Shown here: in pieces, positions 17,870-27,437 of the stretch
Position numbering within the stretch: the first letter of the stretch is position 1
Layout of the letters: the number at the start of each line of letters is the position of its first letter
Assembly: GCF_003669035.1 (NCBI RefSeq)
Contig: NZ_CP033070.1
Span: forward strand, 372,001 to 436,000
Length of the DNA stretch: 64,000 bases
Origin: Chryseobacterium sp. 3008163
Lineage (GTDB): Bacteria > Bacteroidota > Bacteroidia > Flavobacteriales > Weeksellaceae
Direction of reading: 5' to 3'
Translations under genes and position numbers: made by a program
The notes under the pieces: model-generated
The model's database searches: none
What the model was told of the DNA's origin: nothing
What the model saw: the letters and a program-made list of their open reading frames with translations, nothing else

Positions 17870-19245
17870 TAGTATCCTGAATTTTGAGGGTTCATATTGG
17901 GGTTCATTAACAGTTCCTTCTGCGGCAGAGGCCAAACTTTATGAAAGTCTTTCCAATTTGGCTTAGTCGTTTGTAAGGTATTCAACTGCCCTGCTCTTTT
18001 CAGATCTATAAAGCGGTGACCCATTTCCGTAAAAAACTCTTTTCTATTTTCTTTCAGAATTTCATCCAAAAGAGTGTTCTGTGAAACTGAACTTGCCAAA
18101 AGGGGTTGAGCTGCCCTCTGTCTTATAGGATTGATGTAAGGAAGCGCTTCCGCAGTCTTATTTTGTTTAGCCAAAGATTCAGCTAAAAGAAGATAAGCCT
18201 CTTCCAGTCGGAAAACGATAGAGTTTTCCGTTGTATTAGCAGATCTTGCTTTATATTTTTCTGCACGGTACCAGGTCGTTCCTGCTACGGTAACAGCCGC
18301 CATCCAATGTTGTTTACGGAGATCACCGGTCTGGAATGAACTGACAAGAGCCGGAGACAGGGACATAGATGAAGGTGCTACATTGGCGAAATAATAGAGG
18401 GTAGCTTCTCTGACAGGATCACCACTGTTCTTTGGTTTAAGTTGCCAGATAATATGCGTTCCTGATTTTAGAAAAACTTTTGTAATATCATTCTGAAATT
18501 GGTACAGAGGACTTTGAATGACGGCTTTTAAAGTGCTTTCAGCTTCAGCATATTTTGATCTTTGCATCTGAACTTTTGCCAGCATCAGTTGAGCCGTTTT
18601 TTTGTTAATGAAAATCCTTTCTGCAGAACGGTATTGATCCGGTAACAATTCCACTGCCTCTGTAAGATCTGATTCAATTCGCTGTAAAACCTCCTCAGCA
18701 TTTGTCTTGGCAATGGATTGATTGATCTGATAATTAGTGGTAACGGGATATGGTATATCACCATAGATTTGCTGCAGATAAAAAAAGAGCAAAGAACGAA
18801 TGGTCAAAGCTTCCCCTGTCATTCTGTTTTTTTCAGCAGCTGATATAGAACTTGAGCTATTCAGTCCTTCAATTATTGAATTGCTGACATATATTTTCTG
18901 ATAGGCTGCAGACCATACTGAACTTACAAATTGATTGGTGTCTATCAAAGTATTATTGGAAATCTCGGGAAGCCCGTTGGTAGCGTTGACTGGGTAGTAC
19001 GTCAAATCATCGGTGTAAAGACTCAGAATTCTGCCACTCTGATCTCCTGCAATCGGCGAAGCTTCCCAAAGTCCGGCGTATAAACCCGAAAGTACCGAAT
19101 TAGCAGTTTGGGCATCCTGAAACACTGTTTCAGACAGCATCTGATTTTCCGGAAGATCTACTTCCAGCATTTTTTCGCACGATATCAGTGTAGTCAGAAT
19201 GCAAAGCACTGCTATTGCTGTTATTTTATTAATATTTGTTGCCAT
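17869..19245 (-). CDS. SusD/RagB-like outer-membrane lipoprotein
   Basis: This 458-aa protein has a lipobox (CILTTLISCEKMLEVDLP, Cys about 23), the SusD helical core (VLSGLYAGLWEAS, GEALTIRSLLFFYLQQIYGD) and the C-terminal RagB-type end (FFTEMGHRFIDLKRAGQL, KVWPLPQKELLMNPNMNPQN). SusD proteins cap a SusC channel and bind the ligand at the cell surface. It lies 40 nt after susC and overlaps the peptidase start, so the three form one operon. The peptidase partner suggests a peptide rather than a glycan ligand. Confidence 0.92.
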   Translation of the reverse strand: MATNINKITAIAVLCILTTLISCEKMLEVDLPENQMLSETVFQDAQTANSVLSGLYAGLWEASPIAGDQSGRILSLYTDDLTYYPVNATNGLPEISNNTLIDTNQFVSSVWSAAYQKIYVSNSIIEGLNSSSSISAAEKNRMTGEALTIRSLLFFYLQQIYGDIPYPVTTNYQINQSIAKTNAEEVLQRIESDLTEAVELLPDQYRSAERIFINKKTAQLMLAKVQMQRSKYAEAESTLKAVIQSPLYQFQNDITKVFLKSGTHIIWQLKPKNSGDPVREATLYYFANVAPSSMSLSPALVSSFQTGDLRKQHWMAAVTVAGTTWYRAEKYKARSANTTENSIVFRLEEAYLLLAESLAKQNKTAEALPYINPIRQRAAQPLLASSVSQNTLLDEILKENRKEFFTEMGHRFIDLKRAGQLNTLQTTKPNWKDFHKVWPLPQKELLMNPNMNPQNSGY

Positions 19246-19285
19246 TTTCTTTTTGTTTTAATAATTCAAATTCAAAATCATTTAA

Positions 19286-22279
19286 TTAAAGGGTCAGCTG
19301 TACTCCCAATGAGTAAGTCCGTAAAGGGGGTAAGAAACCTACGGATGTAAATTCAGGATCAATTCCGAAATATTTCGTCCATGTCAGAAGATTCTGTCCC
19401 TGAAAGTAGACTTTAGCTTCCCGAAATACTGATGAGCGCATCGGAATGGTATAATTGATCTGAACATTTTTCAAGCGTATAAACGATCCGTCAGACACAC
19501 TGGCTGTACTGGTCTGAAAAAGACTGTTAGAAGATGAATTCACAGATCGGTACGGCATATAAAGTCCGTTTGGATTTTGAGGAGACCAGACATTGAGCGC
19601 TTCCACCGGAAGATTGGTCATAATGCCCGGTGAGGTTATAATTGAGTTGTAATTTCGGCTCTGTTGTTTTACAAACTGTAAAAGGAAAGATAAGTTCCAG
19701 TTTTTGTATCTCAGCTCATTGCTTAATCCTCCAAAAAACCGTTGCCCTATATTTTCCACAATCTGGCGGTCGTCCGGTGATGAGATTCTTCCGTCACCGT
19801 TGAAATCCGTAAAGCTGTATAATCCGGTAGCGAGATTTACGCCCGTTAACTGATACAGTTTAATGATTGAAATGGGTTCTCCAACAATATAGTTGTTCGC
19901 ATAGGTAGAACCTTCAAGACCCGGAAATGAAATCAGTTTGTTCTGAGGAAATGTTATATTAAAAGAACTGTTCCATGAGAAGTTTTCAGATTTCAGAACA
20001 TCTGCTCTCAATTCAAATTCAAAGCCTGTATTCTGAATAACTGCATCCAAGTTCGCTAAAACCGAACTGAACCCTGTTACTGCTGGAAGCTGATAGCCTA
20101 CCAACTGATTTCCGGAGCGGTTTCTGTAATATGCTGCCGTCATGTTCAGTCTGTTTTTGAACAATCCCAGTTCAAGAGCCGCCTCCATTTTCACTGTTCT
20201 TTCCCAACTGAAATCAGGATTGAATAATTTGGTTGGGCTGAGTCCTGATGTCCCATTATAAATCAGCGTTGATGTTGCGAATGTATTCAGATACTGATAA
20301 TCTCCGATATTATCACTACCTGAGGAACCAAAACTTCCTCGCAGTTTTCCGAAACTCAACCATGAACTATCTTTCAAGAAATTCTCTTCCGAAAACAGCC
20401 ATGCTGCTCCTACCGCACCGAAATTGGCAAACTTGTTATTGCTTCCGAATCTGCTGCTTCCATCCCGTCTACCGGTAATGTTGACAATATATTTTTTATC
20501 AAACTGATAATTAACCCTTCCGAAAAATGCTGCATATCGGTATTCTGTGGTGATATGATCCAGAATGACCTTGGTCTGTGCCGCTCCGATATTATTAATA
20601 AAGGCATTGCTTTCATAACCGGTTCCCTGAATAGCACCTGATCCGTTGGTATCTCTCTGATAAGTTCCTCCCACCAAAATATCCAGCTGATGTTTTCCTT
20701 TTTTAAACAGCCAGGTGATCTGTGGTTCGACGACCATAGAAAAACGGTTCATATTACTTTTGGAAGACTGTGAATTAAGCGAAGTTGCTCCGGTGGAAGG
20801 ATTAAAAGCTGTACTTGGGCGTAAAGACCATTCTTCAAGGGTATTATAGTTAAATCCTCCGTTAACCTTAATTCTGAAATTCTCAAATGCTTCATATTCT
20901 GCACTCATATTATTCATGAACTGAAGATTATCGTTGGAATATGAATTCTCATAAGCGGCAACAGGATTGGTAAACGTGTTATTTTCCCAATTCAGATTTC
21001 CGTTAGCATCATATAAAGCGGGTGCATTAGGAGAAAGACTGTACGCATTCCTTGTGATATCAGAATTGATCAGATTATTATCTAATGATGAAAATAAACT
21101 GGATGAGTTAAAACTGAATTTCCTGTCCTGAGAGCGGTGGCTGATATTTCCGGAAACCGTATTCGTTCTATACCTGAAATCATGCCCGAATACCGTGGTC
21201 TGTTCCATATGTCCCAGACTTACCAGAAAACTGGTGGTTTCACTTCCTCCGCTTAATGAAAGCTGTGTGTTGGACAAAGTGGCAAAATTCCCGATCAGTT
21301 CTTTCCTCCAGTCCGTATAACGGTTGCTGTCCCAAACACCGTTCACATCATAGGCATTGGCAGGATACACAGAAATATTGTCATTGGCAAAAGCCTGTTT
21401 TCTCATGGCTATATACTGTTCTGTGTTCATCATCTTGAGGTTGGATAAAGTCTCACTCAGAGCATAAGAAGAATTAAGGGAAAGTTTGACATTTCCTTTC
21501 TTTCCTCTTTTGGTGGTAATGAGCACTACCCCATTCGCTCCACGCGAACCGTAAATGGCAGTGGCATCGGCATCCTTGAGAATTTCAAAGCTTTCAATAT
21601 CGTTGGGGCTGATTGCATTTAAAGGATTGATATCGGCATTCGGTAAAATTCCGGCTCCGTATCTTGAAGTAACGCTCCCTCCGATAGGAACACCATCCAC
21701 TATATATAGGGGTTGGTTTCCGTCGGTATCCGAAGTCAAACGGGTGCGGAGACTGTTTCGCCCACGAATCTGAATATCAAAACCTGCTCCGGGAGTTCCT
21801 GAGTTTTGGGTAATGCTTACTCCTGCCATTCTACCCTGCGCACTGGCAAGTACATTGGTCACGGGTTGATTTTCTATGTCTTTTGCTGAAACTTTGGCGA
21901 TGCTACCGGTTCTTTCTCTGTCTCTTACCTTGTAGTAGCCGGCGTTGAGAATAACTTCTTCGATTCCCTTTACTTTTTGTTCTAAGCTGATATTGACGAC
22001 GGTCTGATTATTAGTTGAAACTTTTTCTTCAGCATAATCAGGATGTCTGAACAATAGGATGGGATTTTCTGCTGAAACCTGTAATGTGTAGGTTCCGTTT
22101 TCGCTTGTAGTTGTTACCTGATCGCTGCCCTCTTGGGAGATACTAACTCCCGAAAGTGGTTTCTTGGATGCGGTAACGGTACCTGAAATGGTGCGTGTTT
22201 GGGCTTTTGTGTTGGTGCTGACAGCGGTCAGCATAAGGCCAAAGAAAATACCTCCTATCTTGTAATAGGAATTTTTCAT
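19286..22279 (-). CDS. SusC/RagA-like TonB-dependent outer-membrane channel
   Basis: This 997-aa protein is intact. It has a signal peptide (to TKAQ), a carboxypeptidase-like domain (RTISGTVTASKKPLSGVSIS), a plug with QPVTNVLASAQGRMAGV and IQIRGRNSLR, then a 22-strand barrel ending YSLGVQLTL. It imports a ligand delivered by SusD using TonB energy. Length is usual for the family. The 525-nt leader before the start is unusually long and structured (see 22280-22804). No sigma/anti-sigma pair is adjacent, so control may come from the leader or the TPR-AraC regulator. Confidence 0.93.
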   Translation of the reverse strand: MKNSYYKIGGIFFGLMLTAVSTNTKAQTRTISGTVTASKKPLSGVSISQEGSDQVTTTSENGTYTLQVSAENPILLFRHPDYAEEKVSTNNQTVVNISLEQKVKGIEEVILNAGYYKVRDRERTGSIAKVSAKDIENQPVTNVLASAQGRMAGVSITQNSGTPGAGFDIQIRGRNSLRTRLTSDTDGNQPLYIVDGVPIGGSVTSRYGAGILPNADINPLNAISPNDIESFEILKDADATAIYGSRGANGVVLITTKRGKKGNVKLSLNSSYALSETLSNLKMMNTEQYIAMRKQAFANDNISVYPANAYDVNGVWDSNRYTDWRKELIGNFATLSNTQLSLSGGSETTSFLVSLGHMEQTTVFGHDFRYRTNTVSGNISHRSQDRKFSFNSSSLFSSLDNNLINSDITRNAYSLSPNAPALYDANGNLNWENNTFTNPVAAYENSYSNDNLQFMNNMSAEYEAFENFRIKVNGGFNYNTLEEWSLRPSTAFNPSTGATSLNSQSSKSNMNRFSMVVEPQITWLFKKGKHQLDILVGGTYQRDTNGSGAIQGTGYESNAFINNIGAAQTKVILDHITTEYRYAAFFGRVNYQFDKKYIVNITGRRDGSSRFGSNNKFANFGAVGAAWLFSEENFLKDSSWLSFGKLRGSFGSSGSDNIGDYQYLNTFATSTLIYNGTSGLSPTKLFNPDFSWERTVKMEAALELGLFKNRLNMTAAYYRNRSGNQLVGYQLPAVTGFSSVLANLDAVIQNTGFEFELRADVLKSENFSWNSSFNITFPQNKLISFPGLEGSTYANNYIVGEPISIIKLYQLTGVNLATGLYSFTDFNGDGRISSPDDRQIVENIGQRFFGGLSNELRYKNWNLSFLLQFVKQQSRNYNSIITSPGIMTNLPVEALNVWSPQNPNGLYMPYRSVNSSSNSLFQTSTASVSDGSFIRLKNVQINYTIPMRSSVFREAKVYFQGQNLLTWTKYFGIDPEFTSVGFLPPLRTYSLGVQLTL

Positions 22280-22804
22280 AGATTTGTAAAAGGTTTTTAA
22301 TCGTTAAATTAATTACTGATCTGCTCTTTCCCTAGGTCGTCAAACTGTATGGGAAGGGGCTTTTTTGTTTTTTGTAATTGTAGTAGTGGATCCATTGATG
22401 ATAAAAACTTTCCTGATGCCCTTTGGTATGAAAAAGGACTGGTGAGGATCTAAAGCAGTGACCGCAAGGCACCGGAAAGAATTTAATATGAATGAAATCT
22501 GTGTCCCGTGTGAGCTATTGAAAGCCGCAATAGGTTGTACCCTCCTATTGTATCCTGTAATCTGATACTGTATTTTAGGAAGCGGGCTTAGATTTTAATG
22601 TAGAGGTTAGGCGAACAGCATTGAAAAAAGACGGCATGGGAAACTCTACAATATCTGCTATTGAGGCACTGGTATACCATACACACAGACAAGAGAGAAA
22701 ACCCACGCCTAGGTCGTGAGCTTCAATACTTATTGTCTCGTGTGTTAAAAAGTACCAGTTTTCAATAGCGAGATTCTAAGCAATAGCTTCTATAATTCTT
22801 TGAA
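22280..22804 (-). ncRNA. Long structured 5' leader of the susC operon
   Basis: From the promoter at 22811-22842 the minus-strand transcript runs about 525 nt before the susC ATG with no convincing ORF. Inside it, 22657-22769 folds as one long nested hairpin. GCTATTGA/TCAATAGC pair at its base (22762-22769 with 22657-22664), then ACTGGT/ACCAGT, then a 12-bp arm with one mismatch (22733-22745 with 22681-22692), then CACG/CGTG around the tip (22704-22718). No riboswitch class I know fits. It could be a regulatory leader or an independent small RNA that reads into susC. Confidence 0.55.
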
Positions 22805-22810
22805 GTATCG

Positions 22811-22842
22811 CAAAGTTACATTTCTATAACTTATTTTACAAA
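22811..22842 (-). promoter_or_regulatory. susC operon promoter
   Basis: On the minus strand TTTG (22842-22839), exactly 20 nt, then TAACTTTG (22818-22811) is a full match to the Bacteroidetes consensus. The start point should be near 22804. Confidence 0.75.
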
Positions 22843-22911
22843 TATAATAAAAATAATATTGGTATACAAAAGCGTACCGAATAAAATTTTGATTATTTCG
22901 TAATTGCGTGT

Positions 22912-23244
22912 ATGTATAAGGAATCTGAAAAAATCATCATGTTAAAGGTAGCAATTACGTTACGCCTTTTACTTAGTCGTAATAAAAGCTATATTGAGTT
23001 AAATACAGAAAAAGATGACTTAGTTAATAGCTATGAAAAGATTGCTGCGAATTCAAGTGCAGATATTAGAAAAGCTACAGTTACAAATGCTTTTAGTGGC
23101 ACAAAAAAATCTACAATGGTTACAATAATATTAATTGTTGAATCAATGGGCTTTGACATGAAAGATTTTGGTGATCAATATGATAAAATTACAGAAAAGG
23201 ATATTGAAGAATTTAAAGAGTTTATCATAAAAAATAAATCATGA
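22912..23244 (+). CDS. Small HTH-like protein
   Basis: The 110-aa frame (or 101 aa from the in-frame ATG at 22939, MLKVAITLRLLLSRNKSY) contains IAANSSADIRKATVTNAFSG, which reads like a recognition-helix region of a divergent XRE-type HTH, then a hydrophobic helix (MVTIILIVESMGFDMKDF) and an acidic tail. Similar short proteins occur alone in Flavobacteriia. It starts the AT-rich island and converges with the next gene across a shared hairpin. DNA-binding is a guess from the helix pattern. Confidence 0.6.
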   Translation: MYKESEKIIMLKVAITLRLLLSRNKSYIELNTEKDDLVNSYEKIAANSSADIRKATVTNAFSGTKKSTMVTIILIVESMGFDMKDFGDQYDKITEKDIEEFKEFIIKNKS

Positions 23245-23262
23245 CAATGTCATGATTTATTT
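23232..23262. terminator. Bidirectional terminator hairpin
   Basis: AAATAAATCATGACA and its perfect complement TGTCATGATTTATTT flank one base, with T-rich tails both ways. It overlaps the ends of both converging genes (stops at 23242-23244 and 23257-23259). Confidence 0.75.
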
Positions 23263-24176
23263 TTTATCATCTCGTAACGCTTTTACAATATCTTTCATGT
23301 TTTTAATAGCAGATTTCTCTTCATTGATCCTAATAATAACAAATTCAAGTAGATTTTTAATGTTATCAGCTCTTTCTAAAGCTTCTTCTTCCGTATATTT
23401 ATGCAGACCTTCAGATGTTTGATTGTATAGCAACATAATTGGATTACAATTTAAGTCTTTCAAAGATTCAGGAAGATATTGAAAGATATTTTCATAGATA
23501 GTGTAAACTTTCTCTGTTTTTTCGTATTTGTCTAAAAGTGATTGAATTTCTGCGCTATCTGAGTTTGGTAGATTTTTAATTTCATTTACAATATGTAAAA
23601 GCTCTTTCTCTATAATTCTTCGAAAATAACCTAAAGCTCCAACTCCAAGGTTTTGATGTAATGCTTTTAAACCTTTAAAATAAAAACATTACTTTCCTTA
23701 TCAAGAAATTTTTTGACATTTTTATTAATTATAAATTTTTGTTCAGGATTAATTCCTACTTTTTCTATGAACAAATTTGATACGACACCTGGTATAGCAG
23801 ATTGAGAAGATAAGGTTATGTTTCTTTCGTTTTTAAGAATATCTGATATAGGATTATCACTATAAACATGTAGTAAAAAATCGATCTTATATTTTCTGCA
23901 AGATTGACACAAACCTTCAGTTAAAAATGTGTAATCTAATTTATTGTTTTTAAATAAAAAATCTGCAATCCTGTTCTCGTAAGAATATGTATTGAAGTGA
24001 TTACCACGGTCTAATGATAGATTAAAAACTGTTTCTTCTTCCTCATATTCACAAAAATACTTGAATGTAATATCTTTAAACTCTGATGGGTCATAATAAT
24101 GCTCATTACCAAGTTTAAAATCTTCGACAAGTAGGTAGTTACGATATAGCGGATATTCACTTAAAAACTCTTTCAT
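23257..24176 (-). pseudogene. Unknown 306-aa protein, frame broken by one base
   Basis: The N-terminal frame (24176-23667, MKEFLSEYPLYRNYLLVEDF, with CQSC near residue 95) and the C-terminal frame ending at 23257 join when one T is added to the run at 23677-23680. The joined text (NVFIFKGLKALHQNLGVGAL, then GYFRRIIEKELLHIVNEIK) reads without a stop for 306 aa. I recall uncharacterised Bacteroidetes proteins with this CxxC plus GALxYFRRIIE pattern, but no function. The CQSC pair may bind zinc with the earlier CEYE region. It lies next to a retron in an island of defence genes, which is suggestive only. Confidence 0.6.
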
Positions 24177-24523
24177 GTTTATTTTTGATTAAATATAGTT
24201 ATAAAACCTGCAAATATTTCTTAAAACTTGAATTTTGCACAATAACCGGATTAGCAATTACAAAATTTCGCCACCATAAATAATTCTCGGCATTGTATTT
24301 ATGATCTTTTTCCCGGATATCCGGACTGCAAAAAGAATTAGGAAAAACATTCCATTATTACATTAACAAAAAAATTACTACTAAAAGCGATTTCCAATTT
24401 ACAGGATATTTAGAATATTTCGTACTTTAACAACATTAAAAACTATATCGCTGATTATCAATCATATAAATTATATTTTAAAATATTTACTGTAAATATA
24501 TTAACTGGTAGCAATTTTTTTTG
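24177..24523. other. Gene-free AT-rich spacer before the retron
   Basis: These 347 nt hold no convincing ORF on either strand. They should contain the promoter of the leftward 23257-24176 gene, but I see only a weak match (AATATTTG near 24210, minus). Confidence 0.4.
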
Positions 24524-24531
24524 TACATTTG
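24524..24531 (+). promoter_or_regulatory. Retron promoter -7 box
   Basis: TACATTTG fits TAnnTTTG, so the transcript should start near 24538, about 24 nt before the a1 repeat. The -33 position has no clear TTTG. Confidence 0.55.
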
Positions 24532-24537
24532 CAATGA

Positions 24538-24770
24538 GTTCTTTGATAAAACGTTTCTAAGATAACTGAATAGAGTTTATTTTTATTTAATGCTAAATTA
24601 AATACCTCCTCAAGAGGCTTTCAGGACAAACCTTCTAACCCCCTACAACTGTTAGAGATGTTAGATAATTGTTCGATTTGCTTTTCCCAGATTGTTGTGA
24701 GAAGCAGGATTTTAAAGGTAGTGCATAGAGAACATTGCTTACGTATTCAGTTATTAATATTTATTGTAAT
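24538..24770 (+). ncRNA. Retron non-coding RNA (msr-msd)
   Basis: Upstream of the reverse transcriptase an 11-nt perfect inverted repeat (ATAACTGAATA at 24562-24572, TATTCAGTTAT at 24744-24754) encloses about 171 nt, the a1/a2 layout of retron ncRNAs. A G follows a1 at 24573 and could be the branching guanosine. Inside are a short hairpin CCTC-CTCAA-GAGG (24605-24617, msr-like) and a 7-bp hairpin 24680-24705 (GCTTTTC/GAGAAGC, one G-T pair, msd-like). The RNA would be copied into covalently linked msDNA. End points are approximate. Confidence 0.7.
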
Positions 24771-24815
24771 AAGCAGGAGCAATAATGCCCAATAATAACT
24801 TAAAACAATATTTTT

Positions 24816-25040
24816 ATGTCAAGATTAAAAAGACTTAGAAACATTAATGGTCTAAACGAAGTTTTAGATACCATAATCAAAAACCAATGTTCTCTTTCGG
24901 AGATTGAGTTGAATCTATTAAATGAAGCGATAGCCAAATTAAATGGATTGAAAAGTAAAAAAGGTTTAACAAATAAACAATACTTGGTAGAGATATCAGA
25001 TATTATTAACCTAATAACGCTTTTTTTAACTAAATATTAA
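24816..25040 (+). CDS. Small retron-associated protein
   Basis: This 74-aa helical protein (MSRLKRLRNINGLNEVLDTI, ending ITLFLTKY) lies between the ncRNA and the XRE gene. I do not recognise a family. Its place in the retron transcript, 68 nt before the XRE start, suggests an effector or accessory role. Some HTH-type retrons carry an unknown small ORF of this kind. Confidence 0.6.
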   Translation: MSRLKRLRNINGLNEVLDTIIKNQCSLSEIELNLLNEAIAKLNGLKSKKGLTNKQYLVEISDIINLITLFLTKY

Positions 25041-25108
25041 ATTTATATATTATGGTTACAATTATTAACAATCAAAGACACTTCTTTAAATTTTTAAAAA
25101 AAATCATC

Positions 25109-25399
25109 ATGGATTTAGGTACTGCAATACGTAACTTTAGAAAACAAAAAGGGCAAACTCAAAACGAGTTTGCTGAATCTTGTGGAATCTCACAAACTTA
25201 TTTATCACAAATCGAAAACAACAGCAAGGATCCTAATTTATCAACCCTAAAAGAAATTAGTTTATCTTTAGATGTACCATTACCAATTTTATTTTTCCTT
25301 TCGCTTAGCAATGAAGATGTTAAGCCTGATAAAAGAGAGGCTTTTAATTTAGTAAGTCCTTCTATAAAATCGTTAGTGAATGAATTCTTCAGAAGCTAA
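25109..25399 (+). CDS. XRE-family HTH protein of the retron
   Basis: From ATG 25109 (MDLGTAIRNFRKQKGQTQNE) the protein is 96 aa with a canonical HTH_3 domain (FAESCGISQTYLSQIENNSK, residues about 20-39) and a short hydrophobic C-terminal helix. A longer frame starts at 25052 but adds only unconserved residues. The stop lies 20 nt inside the RT gene, so the two are coupled. In retron classification HTH proteins are associated components of one type. Here it may repress the operon or serve as the toxin. Confidence 0.8.
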   Translation: MDLGTAIRNFRKQKGQTQNEFAESCGISQTYLSQIENNSKDPNLSTLKEISLSLDVPLPILFFLSLSNEDVKPDKREAFNLVSPSIKSLVNEFFRS

Positions 25400-26234
25400 A
25401 AATAAATTATACTTCCCTTCGATTGTAGGTTTTTCTCTTGGTGATTTGCAAGAAATGATATCGTCTATCGACGATTTCTACAAAGAATGGGAAATAATTA
25501 AGAATGACAAAACGACAGGTCAACCCAAAACATATTTAGATGGTACGATAAAAAAGAGATTTATTCGTCCTTCTTTGAGACAATTAAATACCTTACAAAG
25601 CCGAATTAAATCAAGAATTCTTGAAAAAGTTCAATTACCAGAAAATATTCATGGAGGTATTAAAAAGAAAAGTAATATCACAAATGCCAAGGCACACCAA
25701 GGTAAGAAATATGTACTAGCGACTGATTTGCAGGAATTCTATCCGTCTGTAAAACCATTACTGATTAAAGAAACCTTTATAGAATTAGGTTTCAATCCTC
25801 AATTCGCTTTTTTTATCTCTAGATTTACAACTTGGAAAGGACAGTTACCTCAAGGTGCACCATCAAGTACACATATAGCGAATATTGTATTTTTAAAAAT
25901 CGATTTTTTGTTAATTGACTTTTGCAAAAGACATAATATTACGTATACTAGATATGTGGATGATTTAACATTTTCTTCTCAGCAAGATTTTCATTTTTTA
26001 ATCGATGAGATATTAGAATTAATTAAAAGCTCTGGATTTAGAATAAGTAGAAGAAAAACTAAATATGCTAAAAATCAAACAATTACTGGCATTAAAGTTT
26101 TCAATCATAAAATTGATGTTCCAGAAAAAATAATTCAAAAGATAAATGCAGAAAGTTTATTGCAAGATAATAGGCAAAAATATTTAACAAAATATCGGGA
26201 GCGAGTACTTAAAACTAATCTCCGTAAAAAATAA
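25380..26234 (+). CDS. Retron reverse transcriptase
   Basis: This 284-aa protein has the retron RT signatures: NAKAHQGKKY (the NAxxH motif), VLATDLQEFYPS (catalytic motif A), LPQGAPSSTHIAN (motif B), RYVDDLTFSS (YVDD catalytic core) and TITGIKV (VTG-like motif that contacts the msr). It reverse-transcribes its own ncRNA into msDNA, usually as part of an anti-phage toxin/antitoxin unit. It overlaps the XRE gene and ends in a 19-bp terminator. Group II intron maturase is excluded by the short length and absence of maturase/HNH domains. Confidence 0.92.
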   Translation: MNSSEAKNKLYFPSIVGFSLGDLQEMISSIDDFYKEWEIIKNDKTTGQPKTYLDGTIKKRFIRPSLRQLNTLQSRIKSRILEKVQLPENIHGGIKKKSNITNAKAHQGKKYVLATDLQEFYPSVKPLLIKETFIELGFNPQFAFFISRFTTWKGQLPQGAPSSTHIANIVFLKIDFLLIDFCKRHNITYTRYVDDLTFSSQQDFHFLIDEILELIKSSGFRISRRKTKYAKNQTITGIKVFNHKIDVPEKIIQKINAESLLQDNRQKYLTKYRERVLKTNLRKK

Positions 26235-26257
26235 TTTTACGGAGATTAGTTTTTTTA
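26211..26257 (+). terminator. Strong terminator after the retron
   Basis: A perfect 19-bp inverted repeat (26211-26229 with 26235-26253) around a 5-nt loop is followed by more T residues. It includes the RT stop codon and sets off the retron from abiH. Confidence 0.9.
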
Positions 26258-26276
26258 TTAACCTTAACTAATTAAA

Positions 26277-27403
26277 ATGAATAAACTTATAATTGTCGGA
26301 AATGGCTTTGATTTAGCACATGGTCTCAAAACGAAATATTCAGATTTAATCAATTTTTTTTGGGAGTCACTTTTATTAGAATGTGATAAACTTAATTCAA
26401 ACATGCATAAGAACAATACAACTATAGGTGATAAATTACCTATAGGGTTTTCAAATGAAGTTTACAGTGTTCAGATAAGTAATGTTTTTGCTTTGTCAGA
26501 AGATCATTATATCAACACCAAAATCAACAAAGGTTTAGAAAAAGCTTTGGAAGAAGTAAATGAAAATTTCATAGTAGATATCAAAAATTCATTATTTGAA
26601 TTTCTTCTAAAACAAATTGAAGTACAAAATTGGGTTGATATCGAAAATGAGTATTACGAATTTTTACTTGAACAGCTTAATTTTGAGAAGAAAAAAAAGG
26701 AAGTTCTGGTATTATTAAATTGAATTATGAATTAGATTTAATTAAAAATCTTTTAGCTAGTCATTTACGAACTGAACAATCAATGAAAATTGAAAAAATA
26801 GAATCTATTCATGAAAAAGTTATAACAAATAATGAATGGCAACCTGTTATATCTGTTGGAAGAAGACACTTTCCTATTTTAAGAACTTTAGTTGTTAATT
26901 TTAATTATACAAATACCTTTGAAAAGCTATATTTAAATAATTTGAGAGACTATAACAAGAAATTTTCTAATCGGTCAATGGAGCATATACATATTCATGG
27001 TGATATCAATGATTTGCAGAATAATCCTATGATATTTGGATATGGTGATGAGTTAGATAAAAATAGCAAAGATTTAGCTGAAATTAAAGGTTCTGAGTTT
27101 TTTAAAAATATAAAATCTTTAAATTATCAATCTACAAGTTACTATAAAAATATTCTAAAATTTATTGATGAAAATAAATTTGAAGTAATAATATTGGGGC
27201 ATTCTTGCGGGAACTCAGATAGGACTTTACTTAATACAATTTTTGAACATGAAAATTGTACTACTATACAGCCTTATTATCATAAATGGGAAGGTGGCGA
27301 TAATTATTTTGATATAGTCTGCAACATATATCGAAACTTCACAAAAAACGCCTCATTCAGAGAAAAAGTAGTAGAAAAAAATCTTTGTGAAACATTGACA
27401 TAA
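26277..27403 (+). pseudogene. abiH: AbiH-family abortive infection protein, frame broken by one base
   Basis: The first frame (26277-26723) starts MNKLIIVGNGFDLAHGLKTK with the AbiH nucleotide-binding-like motif and NWVDIENEYYEFL. The second (to 27403) carries VVNFNYTNTFEKLY, HIHGD and FEVIILGHSCGNSDRTLL, the C-terminal AbiH motifs. Adding one A to the 8-A run 26691-26698 joins them (KKGSSGIIKLNYELDLIK) into 375 aa, the family size. AbiH stops phage by an unknown mechanism. It starts only 23 nt after the retron terminator. If the break is real, it is inactive. Confidence 0.82.
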
Positions 27404-27437
27404 TATTTCTAAATTTGAATATTAATTTTAGCCACAA

